This document shows, piece by piece, positions 10,096-21,733 of a stretch of 64,000 bases of DNA. Source of the stretch: Hydractinia symbiolongicarpus (Eukaryota; Cnidaria; Hydrozoa; Anthoathecata; Hydractiniidae); assembly GCF_029227915.1 (NCBI RefSeq), contig NC_079880.1, forward strand, positions 15,518,001-15,582,000, read 5' to 3'. Each line of letters starts with the position of its first letter. Position 1 is the stretch's first letter. The notes beneath the pieces are model-generated. The model had not been told where the DNA came from. It did no database searches and was given only the letters and a program-made list of their open reading frames with translations. A program made the position numbers and the translations under genes.

Positions 10096-11723
10096 TGTAT
10101 TAAAATTAGTTTAATTAAATAGAAATATGCTTCAGTTAATTTTAAATACAATCGAGTACGTCCCGTATTTACAAAACATGGAAGTCATTTTTTACCGTTT
10201 TAGTTTGTTTACTTGTTTGTTTGTTTGTTTGTTTGTTTGATGTTTCAAATTGCCTTTCACGCACGCAATGTAAACGTTGATATCTATGATATTTTAACTG
10301 AAATAGATGAAAAATTTTATCAAGGTTAGATTGCAATTTTATATGTCTTTAATTAGCCGAAAACTTTATGCTTAGCAGTAAAGCGAGCTCAACTAAGTTC
10401 AATTAAATAATTTAGCATTGCTCTAGCTCGATCCCAAGGCTCATAAAATGAAAATTTATGTTAGCCAAGCATAACTTTACTAAAGTTAACTAGCCAACTA
10501 TTATTACTCGGTTATTTTTATACGGACCTTTCCGTACATGCAGCTGGCCAGACTCTTTTTACTCCTTACTATCCACAATTGGACGAACCAATTAGTTGCG
10601 TATCGAAAGAAGTAAAGTGTAGTTCAGTTAGGTCCGATCACAGGGCTAGGTTAAGAGATACTAGCGCGTACTACTCTTAAACCCAACTGTCTTCCCTCTT
10701 ACGGCCCTAGCTATAAAAAAGCTTTTAGTGTCAAAACATTGTAAATTTGTTGATATGATTTGAAAATAAACAATTTTGATTAACTACCGCAGTGGCCGGG
10801 TAGTTGGAAGTGACAATAAATTCTTTCTTCTCTTTTTTATATTTTTTTTCTTTATGTTTTGGGAAACACATTTTTTAGACTCGGAATGAAAAAATATTTG
10901 CGACATTCCGATAAAATCCTAACGAAAAAAATAACCCAAGTGGGGCTCAAAGCTACGTCAAACACGGGAGGTGCTAAAAATCAGTGAGTTATATCTAAAA
11001 GTGTCTGATAGATAAATATTGAAAGTCGGTAAAGTATCGTAGCCATGAAATATAGCATAAAGGAGTTACTAAAAAAATGATGAAACAAAATAGTTACAAA
11101 AATTGTCCGGGACTTCTTACCATCTTTCCCATAATTATTACAGCCGCACGTTCCGGTCGGCAGAAGCTAGTAATAGTTTCGTACGAATTTTCATTCTTCT
11201 TTCTTCTTGTGTTTCACCAAATATAATTCACACCTCAAATCGAGCTGTCAGTATTTTTTGTCTTTTAGCAGCTGCTTTTATAACTGATTCTATTATATGG
11301 ATTTTGGAATGATTAGGGTTAAAACGTTATTACTGACGCAGTTTCTAATATTACTATGAAATTACATCCCAGCAACAAAATAAGTTCATTTTTTTTAACA
11401 TATATGTTATAGTTAAAAAGAAAAGGGGTTCCAATAGTAAACGCATTTTGAATTAGGTGGAATCGAATATAGAAAATTATTCAGTCGACCTTGGGGTATT
11501 CGAGGAAGCGCAGCTAAATCAAATATCATCAAAGCGAATGCTAAATTATTTCGATATCTGATATCACCGAATCCTTATCTGTTTAACAATCGTCTCAAAA
11601 AAGAAAAGAAAAAAAGATTACTGTTTGTAAACAAGTCTTTCATAATTAACAAAAAAGCTTCACAATAAAACATTTAAAAAAAATTTCCGAATTTTCAAAT
11701 ATTCGATATCAAATACCTAAAAA
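10096..11723. other. Gene-free stretch with a GTTT microsatellite
   Basis: A (GTTT)n run lies at 10201-10240. The 10540-10720 part is somewhat less A+T-rich, but I see no frame or known family in it. Nothing else is supported. Confidence 0.45.
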
Positions 11724-12887
11724 TCTCTTATAATAATACGCTAAGTGTGTCTGTCTGTCACTTTTGCAAACACGATATTTTTTATCACCCGAATGCGCGA
11801 GTTTTTCGAGTTTTTTTGTTTTGTTTACATTTGTCTCGCAACCGTTAGAAACCACGTGATAGAAAATAAGCAGTATGATTCGTTCAAATACGTACTTTCG
11901 AACGGGACGGCATTCGAATAAAAAGTTCCGTTAGCGTAAAAACAAACAAACATAAAAATTTCTCGACAAAGTTCTCGACACAAAAGGCGAACTGAAGAAG
12001 CGGTTAATACTTAACTAACTAATTAAAAAAATGTCTTATTTTCGACGATCCCTTAGTCACAAAAAAATGCAGATATTAAAAGCAAGAAAAGTAAAAGTGG
12101 AAGATTGATATGGGTAATGGTAATATACGACATGCTGAATGAAATTATTTTTGTTGATTTAGATGTGTTTCTCAAAAACCAATCTGTTTTACATTTTGTG
12201 TACACTTTTGTTTACGAACCGTATACAATATTTTCAAAATAATGATCTTTTTTAATTCAAGTTTATTCTTTGCTTATTGATTTTTTGACATTTAGGTTCA
12301 GAACTGTTGGTAAAGGGCAGTACGGATCAGCATGCTAAAGAAGAAAAAAATTTGTGTTTTTAACTGGTTTTTGACTGATTTTTGTAGATTTACATTTAAT
12401 GTTTTCTAAACAATGGCTTTTTCATGTTTTTGTATAAGCTTTTAAGGGAAAGACAATATTTAAAATGTGTACTTATTTTTGTTGATTTGCGCTAACTCTT
12501 GCAGGCCAAATTTTTGACATTTCAGAATAAAATACAGAGGGTTTTCAACATAATCACTTATAAGATGTACATATTTGAGATGCGTTATTTCTGACATTGT
12601 TATTATCCGTGTTTTGACTGTTGGTGTTCTTACTGTCGGTGTTGTGAGTATTGATGTTGTGAGTGTCGATGTTGTGAGTGTCGTTGTTGTAACTTTTTAT
12701 CAACTAGATTTTACACCTTGCAAGCTGTTCTTTTTTTATTTGAAGATTTGACATTTGACATTTTGTGTAAAATTTTAAGAACATTTTTTTTGTATATGCA
12801 TTGCTTACGTCAGCAAAACATCTAAAACAACTTAATTTTTTAATGGCCTTTTGCCTAAGTGGATCTTTCCACGGGCCTTATCGACTA
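11724..12887 (+). mobile_element. Helitron-like non-autonomous element, copy 3 (both ends present)
   Basis: Starts TCTCTTATAATAATACGC after an A, followed by a TCTGTCTGTCA run. It ends with the family hairpin (CCTAAGTGGATCTTTCCACG) and GACTAG at 12887. Length is 1164 bp with no ORF. The interior differs from the other copies and includes a TGTTGTGAGTGTCGA-type minisatellite, so it may be a different subfamily sharing ends, as is common for Helitrons. Confidence 0.65.
12612..12695 (+). repeat. Short minisatellite inside Helitron-like copy 3
   Basis: About five diverged units of GTTGTGAGTGTCGAT (15-18 bp) in tandem. Internal minisatellites are common in Helitrons. Confidence 0.6.
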
Positions 12888-13288
12888 GGAGGAGAATATT
12901 ACTTGACTTATCTTTATTGTAATATGTTATAATTTTATAATTAGTTAAAAAAAGAGAAACACCGAAAGAAAAAAAAATAGAGTAAATAAAAAATGATATT
13001 TATCACAGGACGTGATCGATGTTTAACACGTCATCATAAAAACCTTTTGAAAAGTGTTTCAATATTTTTACCATATCTTTATCATTACAAAACGGGACAT
13101 TTCCAAACATTTTCTGCTAGCTTTTACCTTGAAGAAGTTTTTAGCTTTAAAAATCATAGTAGCTAGAATACCACACGTAACGCTGATTTAACATTTTATC
13201 AATAAGATAAGAATATGAAACAAGGAAAAAACATATTAAATTAAATTAAAATTTACTCTTAATATGTCAAAAATAACATAAAGAAACT
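12888..13288. other. Gene-free stretch
   Basis: A+T-rich 3' flank of the second secreted gene. No good AATAAA is seen here on the minus strand, so its poly(A) site is unresolved. Confidence 0.4.
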
Positions 13289-13618
13289 TTAGCAGTCAGG
13301 ACAGTATGGGCATTGGATGGTTTTCCATTCTTGATCAAACCTTCCACCTGCAGAGCTGTACAAGATACATTCATGCGAAAGCTGAAGTGCTTGATGGTTG
13401 TATGAAATCTGCTTGCAGTTACGGCGTTTGTAGCACTCTGCGATGCATTTTCGAGATAAGTCAGCGTCAACTCCAGCGTCAAGCCATAATGTGGCAATCA
13501 CATTGCCTGTACCTTTTTTTTGGAAATGAACATTGTCTTTCCAACACCATTCTTGTATTGTGTCGCACGAACAGTATGCGATCAGCATAAAAGCGAAAAC
13601 GAATATAATTTGCTTCAT
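13289..13618 (-). CDS. Secreted Cys-rich protein, PAN/apple-like, copy 2 (109 aa)
   Basis: Same length, signal peptide and all eight mature cysteines as the gene at 9248-9577. It differs from it by Ile for Met at residue 4 and one silent change that I can see. It has its own 5'UTR intron (13633-13811) and TATA box. Near-identity starts at the stop codon and ends inside the 5'UTR intron; beyond that the two loci are only patchily similar. The genes are tandem, same strand, about 4 kb apart, with a Helitron-like element between them. Both copies are intact and likely expressed. Confidence 0.85.
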   Translation of the reverse strand: MKQIIFVFAFMLIAYCSCDTIQEWCWKDNVHFQKKGTGNVIATLWLDAGVDADLSRKCIAECYKRRNCKQISYNHQALQLSHECILYSSAGGRFDQEWKTIQCPYCPDC

Positions 13619-13632
13619 GATGATGTTTAGAA

Positions 13633-13811
13633 CTATAAAATAGAAAAGAATAGTAACTTATGGTGCTATGTACGAACGCACGAGTTTTTGGTATATATTA
13701 TCTCTTGGTCAAATAGAATAATTTGAAAAGAAAAATGTGAGCAATTTTAAAAATTTTAGTAAAATTGCAGAAGGAAAAAGAGAACCTTAACTACTAAAAA
13801 TATTTACTTAC
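13633..13811 (-). other. 5'UTR intron of secreted gene, copy 2
   Basis: Minus-strand donor CTA/GTAAGTA at 13811 and acceptor CTATTTTATAG ending at 13633. Length 179 bp against 144 bp in copy 1, with sequence diverged after the first 40 bp next to the acceptor. Confidence 0.65.
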
Positions 13812-13870
13812 TAGAATTAGATAGTCAATGCAAAGGTTACGACTGAAATGATGTTTTCACTTTTTAACAG

Positions 13871-13881
13871 CCTAATTTATA
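13871..13881 (-). promoter_or_regulatory. TATA box, secreted gene copy 2
   Basis: Minus strand TATAAATTAGG, about 30 bp upstream of the conserved ACATCATT of the 5'UTR exon. Confidence 0.5.
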
Positions 13882-14177
13882 ACCACAGTACTTCAAATAT
13901 TAACATACGCTTGAGTAAGTCTTGGTTTATTGCACAACTTTCTATTTATTTTATTGTATTGCTATATTTGCTTACTTGCCATCAATATTTTTAAAAACAT
14001 TATTTTTGATTAGAACTAATTTAGTTTACGTAAATAATTTGCTTCCTTGTAAAATATAAACATGTTTCTTTCTTTAGTTGTCTTTGCTTAACCAATAAAA
14101 GGATTTCCTAAATTAGTTTCAATTGGGTTTGATTTTTTAAAGCAAACACTTCTTGCTTGTTAAGCAAAAGAAAAAGT

Positions 14178-14225
14178 ATGTTTCATAGCTACGCATATGC
14201 GTGACTTAATTATGCAAAGTATAGA
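14178..14225 (-). promoter_or_regulatory. Conserved upstream block with TATGCAAA (copy 2)
   Basis: GTTTCATAGCTACGCATATG followed by CGTGACTTAATTATGCAAAG matches the block at 10035-10095 closely within otherwise diverged flanks. It sits about 300 bp upstream of the TATA box. Confidence 0.5.
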
Positions 14226-16826
14226 TTTGTACAAAAAACTAATTTTATATTAAAATTAGATTAAAAAAGTTTTATTAATGTAAAAATGCAATCCAGTACA
14301 ATTTTGTATTAACAGAGAAAACTGTTAACCCTTTTCGGTGTGTTTGCATGTTCAAATTTGCTTTTCTCTGACGCAATCTTGAAATCAAAAAGTTAACGCT
14401 GATATTAACGTTCCTTATACGAAAAATAAAGTTAAAAGTGAAGCAATTTTTTATACACTGTACCCCCATCAAGCTGCAAGCCAAAAATTAGTTTAGGCTC
14501 CATCAGATATGGCCGTGTATTATTTAGCCTCACAGATTTTTAATGGCTTATTAACCGATTAGCATCTCTATACGGAAAAATGTAGATCGAGCGACAGCGT
14601 TTACTTTACTAAAGAATCGATATTTCCGCTGTTTTGTGGCAACGTAAGGTGAAGGAATTGATTTGTTTTGTTTTATAGTTTAATTTTTCTAAGTTTAGTC
14701 TTTTTCATGTTTTCATGTTGGTTAATACGACTTCGTTATAGACTGACCACGTAATTGAAAATAATCTAAAATGTCACGAAGGAATATAAACAACCGAATA
14801 AAACCTACTACGGGGCAGTAGTACAAAGTGCTATGCAATGGTCAACCAATATCATGTCACTGACGTCAAACTATTATATTAAAGCAGAGTTTGTCAGCTA
14901 AGAAATATGATATAATAACAACCACTTCACAGTTATCGTGTTATTATATTAAACTAGTTAAACGGCCTGTAATTAATTAGAAAGGAAGTTACGAAAATAT
15001 GACTTATTCAATGACTTTTGAATAAAAAAAGATTTTTTCAAAAAATTTTAAGCTATTTTCTCCATTATATAGGTCTTGAAATTTCAATAAAAATAGTGTA
15101 TATTATCATGTACTCTCGATGAACGGTCAAAAAAACTGAGGTTTAAAGGTTTTATTCCGTCGGTTTATAAACAAGTCGTTTCTCCTAACTTTGAGCAATT
15201 TCTCAAATTGTCGCCAGCGGAAGAGCACGTCTTTTATTTTTAACCTCTATCAACTATGGCTTTTTATCTCTAACAGGCAAATTTCTCTTTTAAAATTTAA
15301 ATCACAATCTCGACCCTTTCGAAAGTAAGTGTTGTGTTATGACATAAATGGGCCAAAAAGTTGTTCCCGCAAAGAGAAAACTTCGAGTTTCAGTCTGAAT
15401 ATACACAACTTCTAGATTTTTTGACAATCTTTGTTCTGGGTGCTTATTTTATATTTACTTTTGATTTAGTGTTGTTTACACTTTCTCGCATTCTGATTGG
15501 CTATTTTTAAAGTAGCCGCGAATAGTAAAACAGATCCTACTATTCGTACCTCCACATTTTCCGCCAGCTACCTTAAATAAAAGAAATATATAAAAACATA
15601 TAAACAACGAATAAAATCAATTTATTAAACCGAAGCTTTTTGTACTTCTAAACACATTTTCTTAATAAAATCTACATACACACAGATTATATACAAAAAT
15701 ATAATTCACCATGCGCAATCAAGTTATAAGTTTCAGCATATTTCATACTGTGAAGTTACATATTTAATTAATATGGGATTAACATAACAAATTCAAAAAA
15801 AAGAAAAAGAAGGAAAAAAAATAAGAAGATAAAAATAAAAGAGGAGGAACAGAAGAAACTTCTGAGTTACAACGTTGCTTCGTGGTTTAGTCAACAAAAT
15901 GAAAATCTGTATAACGATGAGGAGCGCACGTTGGTATTTTGTCACATTAGAAGAAGTCCTTACAGATTTTTTGATGACGTCATCATTCCGCTTCTTTTTT
16001 AAACGGAAGGGAGACACCCAGCTTTGAAATCACCGTATTTGGTGTCACGTGACCTCCATTCACTTGTCTGGGAGATAACATCAGTTTAGACCATGAAATC
16101 TACGGAAAATTGCCTGTCATACATATTTCCGCATCTCTATTTCGTGTATCCTTGTTCACCTGTTAGTATGACGCAACAGAATTTACTTGGAAGAAGGTTA
16201 TTACTATAAATATAGGTGTGGTTATAATACGGTTTTGATTTAATAAATCCCTGGCTTTTAAAAACTTGTAAAATTGCAGAAATATAAGTTATAATTTTAA
16301 ACATATTCACAGCCGCCATCTTTGGCTCTTACTCACAGATAAAAAGCAAGTAAAGAAATCCCTAGCTCATTAATTGTTTACTAATAAACCGTTCTCGTAT
16401 GATTCCATCGAACGGAGAGTGGAGGTATTCCTAACGCTTTTGTGTTTTTTTACAATAGGCTTTCTTGTCAATTCGAATGATAATTTTTTGGTGTATAATT
16501 ACAAAACCCTAACGCCTGAAATGTATCATACCCTCGAACACTAGTACTAAAAAGCATGAAGATTAAAAATTATAACCTCTACAATGGGTAGCCAGTAGAC
16601 GCACTGCTAATTCATGTTACCAGCAACAAGGAGAATCGAAAAATAGGGTGGAAAGGAATAACGCTTTCTGGTAAATGAATCTTCTTCAGTTCAAAATTGG
16701 TCGCGCCTATTGATTGATTGATAACTTGCTGTTGGTATTTGCTCACATGGTAAATACTTTAAAAACGCTATAATCTTTTAAGCGAATTGTTTCACTCTCC
16801 TAAGAACAATAACTCACACTGACTGT
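14226..16826. other. Gene-free stretch
   Basis: No supported gene. ORFs at 14275-14484, 15793-16017 and 16137-16319 (all minus) are short and low-complexity or A+T-driven. No terminal repeats noticed. Confidence 0.4.
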
Positions 16827-17225
16827 TTAGTTGATAAGGACTGTGGAGAAATTAGGGTTTAAAGGTTTTTTGATGACGTCATCAACCCGTTCATTTTCCG
16901 AAACAGATTTCGTCAACCCAGGTTTGGGAAAATTACCCATATTGGTGTAAGGTGGTCCCTAGTTACCCACGCGGTGAAAAATCATTGACGTCACCACCTC
17001 GTTTCCAAGTTATTTGGCCCCAAAGTTTTATGTGCACTGTAATGGCTTCATTAATTTAATATAGGATATGGACAGTAAAGTAGTGTTATGGACGTCGCGC
17101 CGTAACGTTAAAAATTTAACATTTGAGACATATTTTTTTCGGCAACTTCAAAAGAAAATTTCGGCGACTCCAAAAGAAAACGAACACATCCACTTATGAC
17201 TGTCACATACACTTCGTATTATTAT
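16827..17225 (-). mobile_element. Helitron-like non-autonomous element, copy 4 (partial)
   Basis: On the minus strand the 3' end reads CTTATCAACTAA, a CTRR end, at 16827. The body contains TGATGACGTCATCA and the TAATGAAGCCATTACAGTGC segment of copies 1 and 2. Similarity to the copy at 62910 continues to about 17200. The 5' end is not recognisable. Confidence 0.6.
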
Positions 17226-17699
17226 ATCAGATGATGAAAATTTGATATTAACGTATGAAGTTACATGATCGCAAAGAAAATTAACAAAAATTAGTCTACT
17301 ACCAGTGAGATCCAAAAAACATATTACAAAAAATTAAAATTTTGTTATGCCTTCGTTTAGCTAGCTTCACAATAAACTGAAAATTCGAACTCAAATGACG
17401 GGCCTTTTAAACATGAAGTGCTTAAAAAGGCTACTTAAAACTATTACTTTGTAAGTTACGAGTTTTTTAGCAACATTTACGGTCTGACCCTGCCGATTCA
17501 AAGCCCGCCTCCATATAAACAGCCCCTAAGTCTTACGCCGAATTTTAGGGATTACCGTCAACTCCGCTTTGCAGCTACTCGTGGCTTGATTTAAATTGCT
17601 ATTAAATTAATTTTCTTTTCTAGTTGCTCAGCAACAAAGGTCACCTTGATATGACAAGTTTTGTCGGCGAGAAAAACAAACCTTTATGTTCATGATAGT

Positions 17700-17870
17700 A
17701 ATTGAAATTTTGTTTTCCTGTTTCTTATTTTTGCTTACCCAATACAAACAATGTGAATAAAAAAGGTATTGCAAATATATTTTCAATTGGAACTTGTAAC
17801 AAAAATAGTTTGCTTCATAGCTACATATTTACCATGATGTAAATATGCAAAATATAAATAGATTCGGTCA
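17700..17870 (-). promoter_or_regulatory. Orphan third copy of the secreted-gene upstream block
   Basis: TATTTTTGCTTACCCAATA and CTTCATAGCTACATATTTACC, then TAAATATGCAAAATATAAATA, match the upstream blocks at about 9860-10095 and 13960-14225 in the same order and orientation. The expected gene would lie to the left at 17.2-17.6 kb, but I find no trace of its coding sequence. It may be a relic of a third duplicate. Confidence 0.45.
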
Positions 17871-18214
17871 AAACGAAATCAATAAGCTGATCAAATAAGA
17901 CGTGTTTTACAACGTTAGTTGATTTAAAATTTCATCTGCTTCATTAAAATCACATTTTCTATCAAAGCTAGGTCACATTTTATAAGCGTCGCTGGGTCCA
18001 TGTAAACTGACAGAAAAATAAACTTGCAAATGTTATTATTTCTGTTACTCGTACTGACGAACTTAGCCTTCCCACATATACGACTTCAGACAACGTTTAC
18101 AAAGAAACACCAACATTAATCACAGGAAAACTTGTAACGATTTCACTCAAGTACGGCTTCGGAAATGCATGGAAGTTATTGTCGAAATAATGCTAGTCTA
18201 TTCTTAATAACTAA

Positions 18215-18270
18215 TTAGTCGATAAGGCCTGGAAGAACCCACTTAGGCAGAAGGACAAGGATAAAGATCT
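18215..18270 (-). mobile_element. Helitron-like 3' end fragment, copy 5
   Basis: Minus strand: GCCTAAGTGGGTTCTTCCAGGCCTTATCGACTAA then T. The hairpin and the CTAA end are kept; only the terminal ~60 bp is recognisable. Confidence 0.5.
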
Positions 18271-18377
18271 GTTATATATACATGTTTAAAAAAATTCCTC
18301 GTACGTAAGCCTGAATATGCTTATAAGAGTTATGTTTATAAAGATTAAGTTTTAACAGCAAATTATAAAGAAAGAAC
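18271..18377. other. Short gene-free flank
   Basis: A+T-rich sequence between the Helitron-like fragment and the MITE; nothing recognisable. Confidence 0.4.
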
Positions 18378-18379
18378 TA

Positions 18380-18542
18380 CAGTAGAATCTCTCGACTACT
18401 CTCTATCTCGAACTTCTCTCTTTCTCGAACTAATGTCTCGGTCCCTTTGTGGTCCACCTTAGGTACTTTCCTTTCTTTATCTTGACTTTCTATATCTCGA
18501 ACAATTTTTTGGTTACGAGTTCGAGATAGAGAAATTCCACCG
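18380..18542. mobile_element. pogo/Tigger-like MITE (163 bp)
   Basis: Ends CAGTAGAATCTC and, in reverse complement, CGGTGGAATTTC, each followed by TCTATCTCGAACT within 20 bp. Both ends are flanked by TA (18378-18379 and 18543-18544). CAGT ends with TA target duplication are typical of pogo-type mariner relatives. No ORF. Confidence 0.6.
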
Positions 18543-19502
18543 TAGTATTAAACATTGGCCATTGATACGTTTTATTTTTTATTTTTTTAAGACTTTTTAT
18601 ATTCGATTCTTGTTAATTTTCTTGGATTTCGTGTATTTGTGGATTTTCATCAAAAAGATTAAGTTCGCTTTTAAAGGAGAGGTAAACTGCGCACGGCAAG
18701 GCTGCTAAATAAGAATTCATGATGGCAGTGTTGATTTTAAAGACCAGACTGACTGGCTTGGTCTGCTTCATAACAAATCAATTTACATGTTACAGCCATC
18801 ATAACAAAAAAATCCTAAAAAAGAACACTAAGAATGTTTTGATATTGAAAACATTTTAGGTAAAAAGAGGTAAAAATTTGATGTTTTACATAAAAACAGT
18901 AATATTTCGAATATTGACCTCTGTCACGTATCGCCCTCGCAAGTTCAGGCAATACTTTGATGTCGGTCAGTATTCTCCGGTATTGCCCTCATAAACAGTT
19001 ATTGTTATATGAAGACACGTTTTGCAGTTTTTAGATACAATTTTTTTAAAAATGTGGAGATGTACGATGGCTGACTTCTCTTTTTAATAAAAACACTTCT
19101 CTTTTTTTCTCCGTAATCCTCTCTTGCATTCGAAAACTTCTCTTCCAAAGTGTGGATCACTTCTCTTCTACGAACTTAAAAAATTCCAAGACCCAATTCC
19201 GAATGTTTTGAAGCACTTTTATTAAAACAAACAGTTTTCTTAAAGGAGAGGCAAACAAAAAAGTATTTTGTGGCAGCCAGAAAATAAATTTTAAGCAAGA
19301 GATAATTTTTCGTAAATTTATATTTTCTAAAATCGTACTAAGATAACTACTATATTAACAAATAAGTACCTGTATTTTACAACTAACACAACTTCCTAGC
19401 ATCACTTTTACATAATTCTTATGACTGTATGGGGTGAAAATAAGTAGGTTTTAGATGTAAACATAAAAAAATACGATCTTTGACTCGAGATACATAACCA
19501 AG
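18543..19502. other. Gene-free stretch before the Polinton
   Basis: A+T-rich. CTTTTAAAGGAGAGGTAAAC at about 18670 recurs as CTTAAAGGAGAGGCAAAC at 19241, a weak dispersed repeat. Nothing else supported. Confidence 0.4.
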
Positions 19503-19683
19503 AATATAGTAGTATAAAAAGGCCGATTTTGGCGCAAGCGACATATAAGCTCTTTTTCATGAAATTTCACGCTCTCGCTCACCCACCCGCGCCACGTCAG
19601 GATGGAAAATTTGAAGCCATCTCAAAAATAATCCCTCGACTAAACCCTGCAAGCCATTTGAATAATTGACTGGACTCAAAGCC
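19503..19683 (+). repeat. Polinton left terminal inverted repeat
   Basis: 181 bp matching the reverse complement of 39259-39439 with five mismatches by eye (about 97%). It contains a G+C-rich core CACCCACCCGCGCCACGTCA. The first five bases may be chance extension outside the AG terminus. Confidence 0.93.
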
Positions 19684-19773
19684 TCCCGTAACCCACCCTG
19701 ACGTTTCACGATTTTTTTTTATGTAAACTGCGCTACAATTGAAAAAAAAAAAATTCTAACCTATAGAAATGCA

Positions 19774-20545
19774 ATGAAATATGCCGTTAAATCAGCATTA
19801 GAAAAAATGTTGGATCAGACAAAATAAATATTGTATGGTCTGCAATCAAACCTTCTATAATAGATAAGAAAAACCACAAAAAAGTTATCAAAAATCTAAA
19901 GCAAGTTTTTAAATTTTGGGAGAAGCCTAAATTAATTGAAACGGGTGATGCTGTAAAAACCTACCATTTTCATGATGTTGAGACCCTTGATGTCAATCGG
20001 TATGTAAGGATGTGTAAAAGAGGTTTACCTAAAATTATAAAGGAGCAACATACAGTCACGCTCATTCTGATAATAGAACTGAAACGGTTAGACCCAACCA
20101 CAGGCGATTATAAATATATTAAGCATTATCTTCGTACACCCAAGAAAAAATATTTACAAGCCGATGATTTTGAAGCTATTTTTGAGGAATTGGTACTTGA
20201 TATTCTCAAGAGGTTGGAAAAAATAAGTGATTTTTCAACCAATGGATCCGGCTGGATAATGTCTAGAATCATAGGCATGAATGTAGAAATTGATGTATTT
20301 AAACCACTAAGAGGAGCAGCCTCGAACTACCACAAAAGATAAAGATAACAAAAGCCGTAATAAATGTTAAAACCAACAACGACAAATGTTTTATGTACGC
20401 AATACTATCAGCGCTTCACTCACAACCCAAAGATCCACAAAGACCAATAAAGTACAAAAACTACCTCGACAATCTCAACTTCGACGAAATAATATTCCCG
20501 GTAGCCATTAAAGATATAACTAAGTTTAAAGAACAAAACAAAATT
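19774..20545 (+). pseudogene. Polinton PolB, N-terminal part
   Basis: First segment of the element's protein-primed DNA polymerase. From the ATG at 19774 (MKYAVKSALEKMLDQTK) the frame shifts near 19826, runs through about 20342 (DVETLDVNRYVRM, VFKPLRGAAS) and shifts again into 20393-20545 (NDKCFMYAILSALH, ITKFKEQNKI). This N-terminal region precedes the exonuclease domain in the family. It is cut at codon Lys-Ile by the IS3EU-type element; the two sides of the insertion are in the same codon register. Confidence 0.8.
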
Positions 20546-20800
20546 TATGGAGTCATGTACTGGACAAAAGTCACGCTATAGAGTGTCGTGTTGCGTAGTA
20601 GAGTGTCGAGGTGCAATATAGATCCCAAGGTCGCGAGGCGTAGTATAGGTGGACGCGAGGCGAAATAGAGAGTCGCGAGGCGTAATAGTGAGACGCGTAT
20701 GTAATAATAGAGAGATGCGAGGCGTAATAGAAGGACGCGATGCGTAACAGAAGGACGCGTTGCGTGATGGAAAGACGCGCAAACAAGGGCGACGCGGCGT
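20546..20800 (+). repeat. IS3EU-type left TIR with minisatellite units
   Basis: The outer ~60 bp equals the inverted right end. It is followed by diverged ~20-bp units of CGCGAGGCGTAATAGAGAGA, fewer and more varied than on the right side. Confidence 0.85.
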
Positions 20801-21733
20801 GTAGGAAGAGGGGACGCGTACTTTCGCGCCATTTGCCTTGGTTACCCGTGAATAAATTTCGAATTTTTTCAATTGACTGGCAAATTAATCAAGACAAAAC
20901 ACGAAAGAAAAAGTAAGTTTTTGTAGCAGCTGGGCTGACCGTTCTCTCTGATTTTTTCTCTCCTGTTTTTTTAATTTCTGCTGTATTATAGTTATATTCT
21001 GATAAATTGTGAGAAGTTGCTAATTCATAAGTATGTGTAGTAGTGAAGGGAAGCAATGTAGGGCAACGACGACATTTGTCAACACAGGTATAGCTGGCAC
21101 CCCCCCCCCCTCCTCATATATATTTTCTCATTAAAATTTGTAATGGGCTAGCTATACTATTGCTATAAATAATGGATTATATTATTTGCCCTAGCAACTT
21201 TTACTTCCTTTTTTCCTTCCCTTGTATACACCACCAATCAACCCCCCTCCCCCTGCAACGAGGAGGGTGCCGATAAGCCGAAAAATGTTATTACACTGCT
21301 TGCATGCTATTCTGTTATAAGCAATGTGCTGTTTTTGTATTAATATTGTGTTTTGTATCACCATGTGATTACAATGTTTTGATAGGTAAACAGGGCAGCT
21401 TATAAAACAGAACGTAGGACTACGACTGGTAGTTAAATGGAACTGTGCGGTGCATATGCATGTGTACAACAACACTGTCAACAGGTGTATTGTAATGATG
21501 GCAAATTTCTCAAGTTTTGGTTTTCTTCAAGTGACACTGCACCCATTTTCAAGAATTTTAAATAATGCAGCAAATATGTACAATGTTCTTATTCGATTTT
21601 CCTTTAAGGATATTCTTAAGACATTTTTAAATTTTTGTCTTACTATCGTGAATATTTATCGGCATGGTTGTAATTTTCAAAACTTTCAAGCTAAATTGTA
21701 TGTGATGTTTTAGGAATTAAAAATTGATTCAGC
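20801..21733. other. IS3EU-type element: 5' non-coding region
   Basis: Contains a C10 tract at about 21100-21110, a second C-rich patch near 21242, and no supported coding region. The promoter of the accessory gene is presumably here. Confidence 0.4.

Noticed and set aside
20545-20872. Three overlapping minus-strand frames of 71-98 aa
   Set aside because: They are read-through of the minisatellite TIR; the same repetitive peptide appears from the other TIR at 24550-24909.
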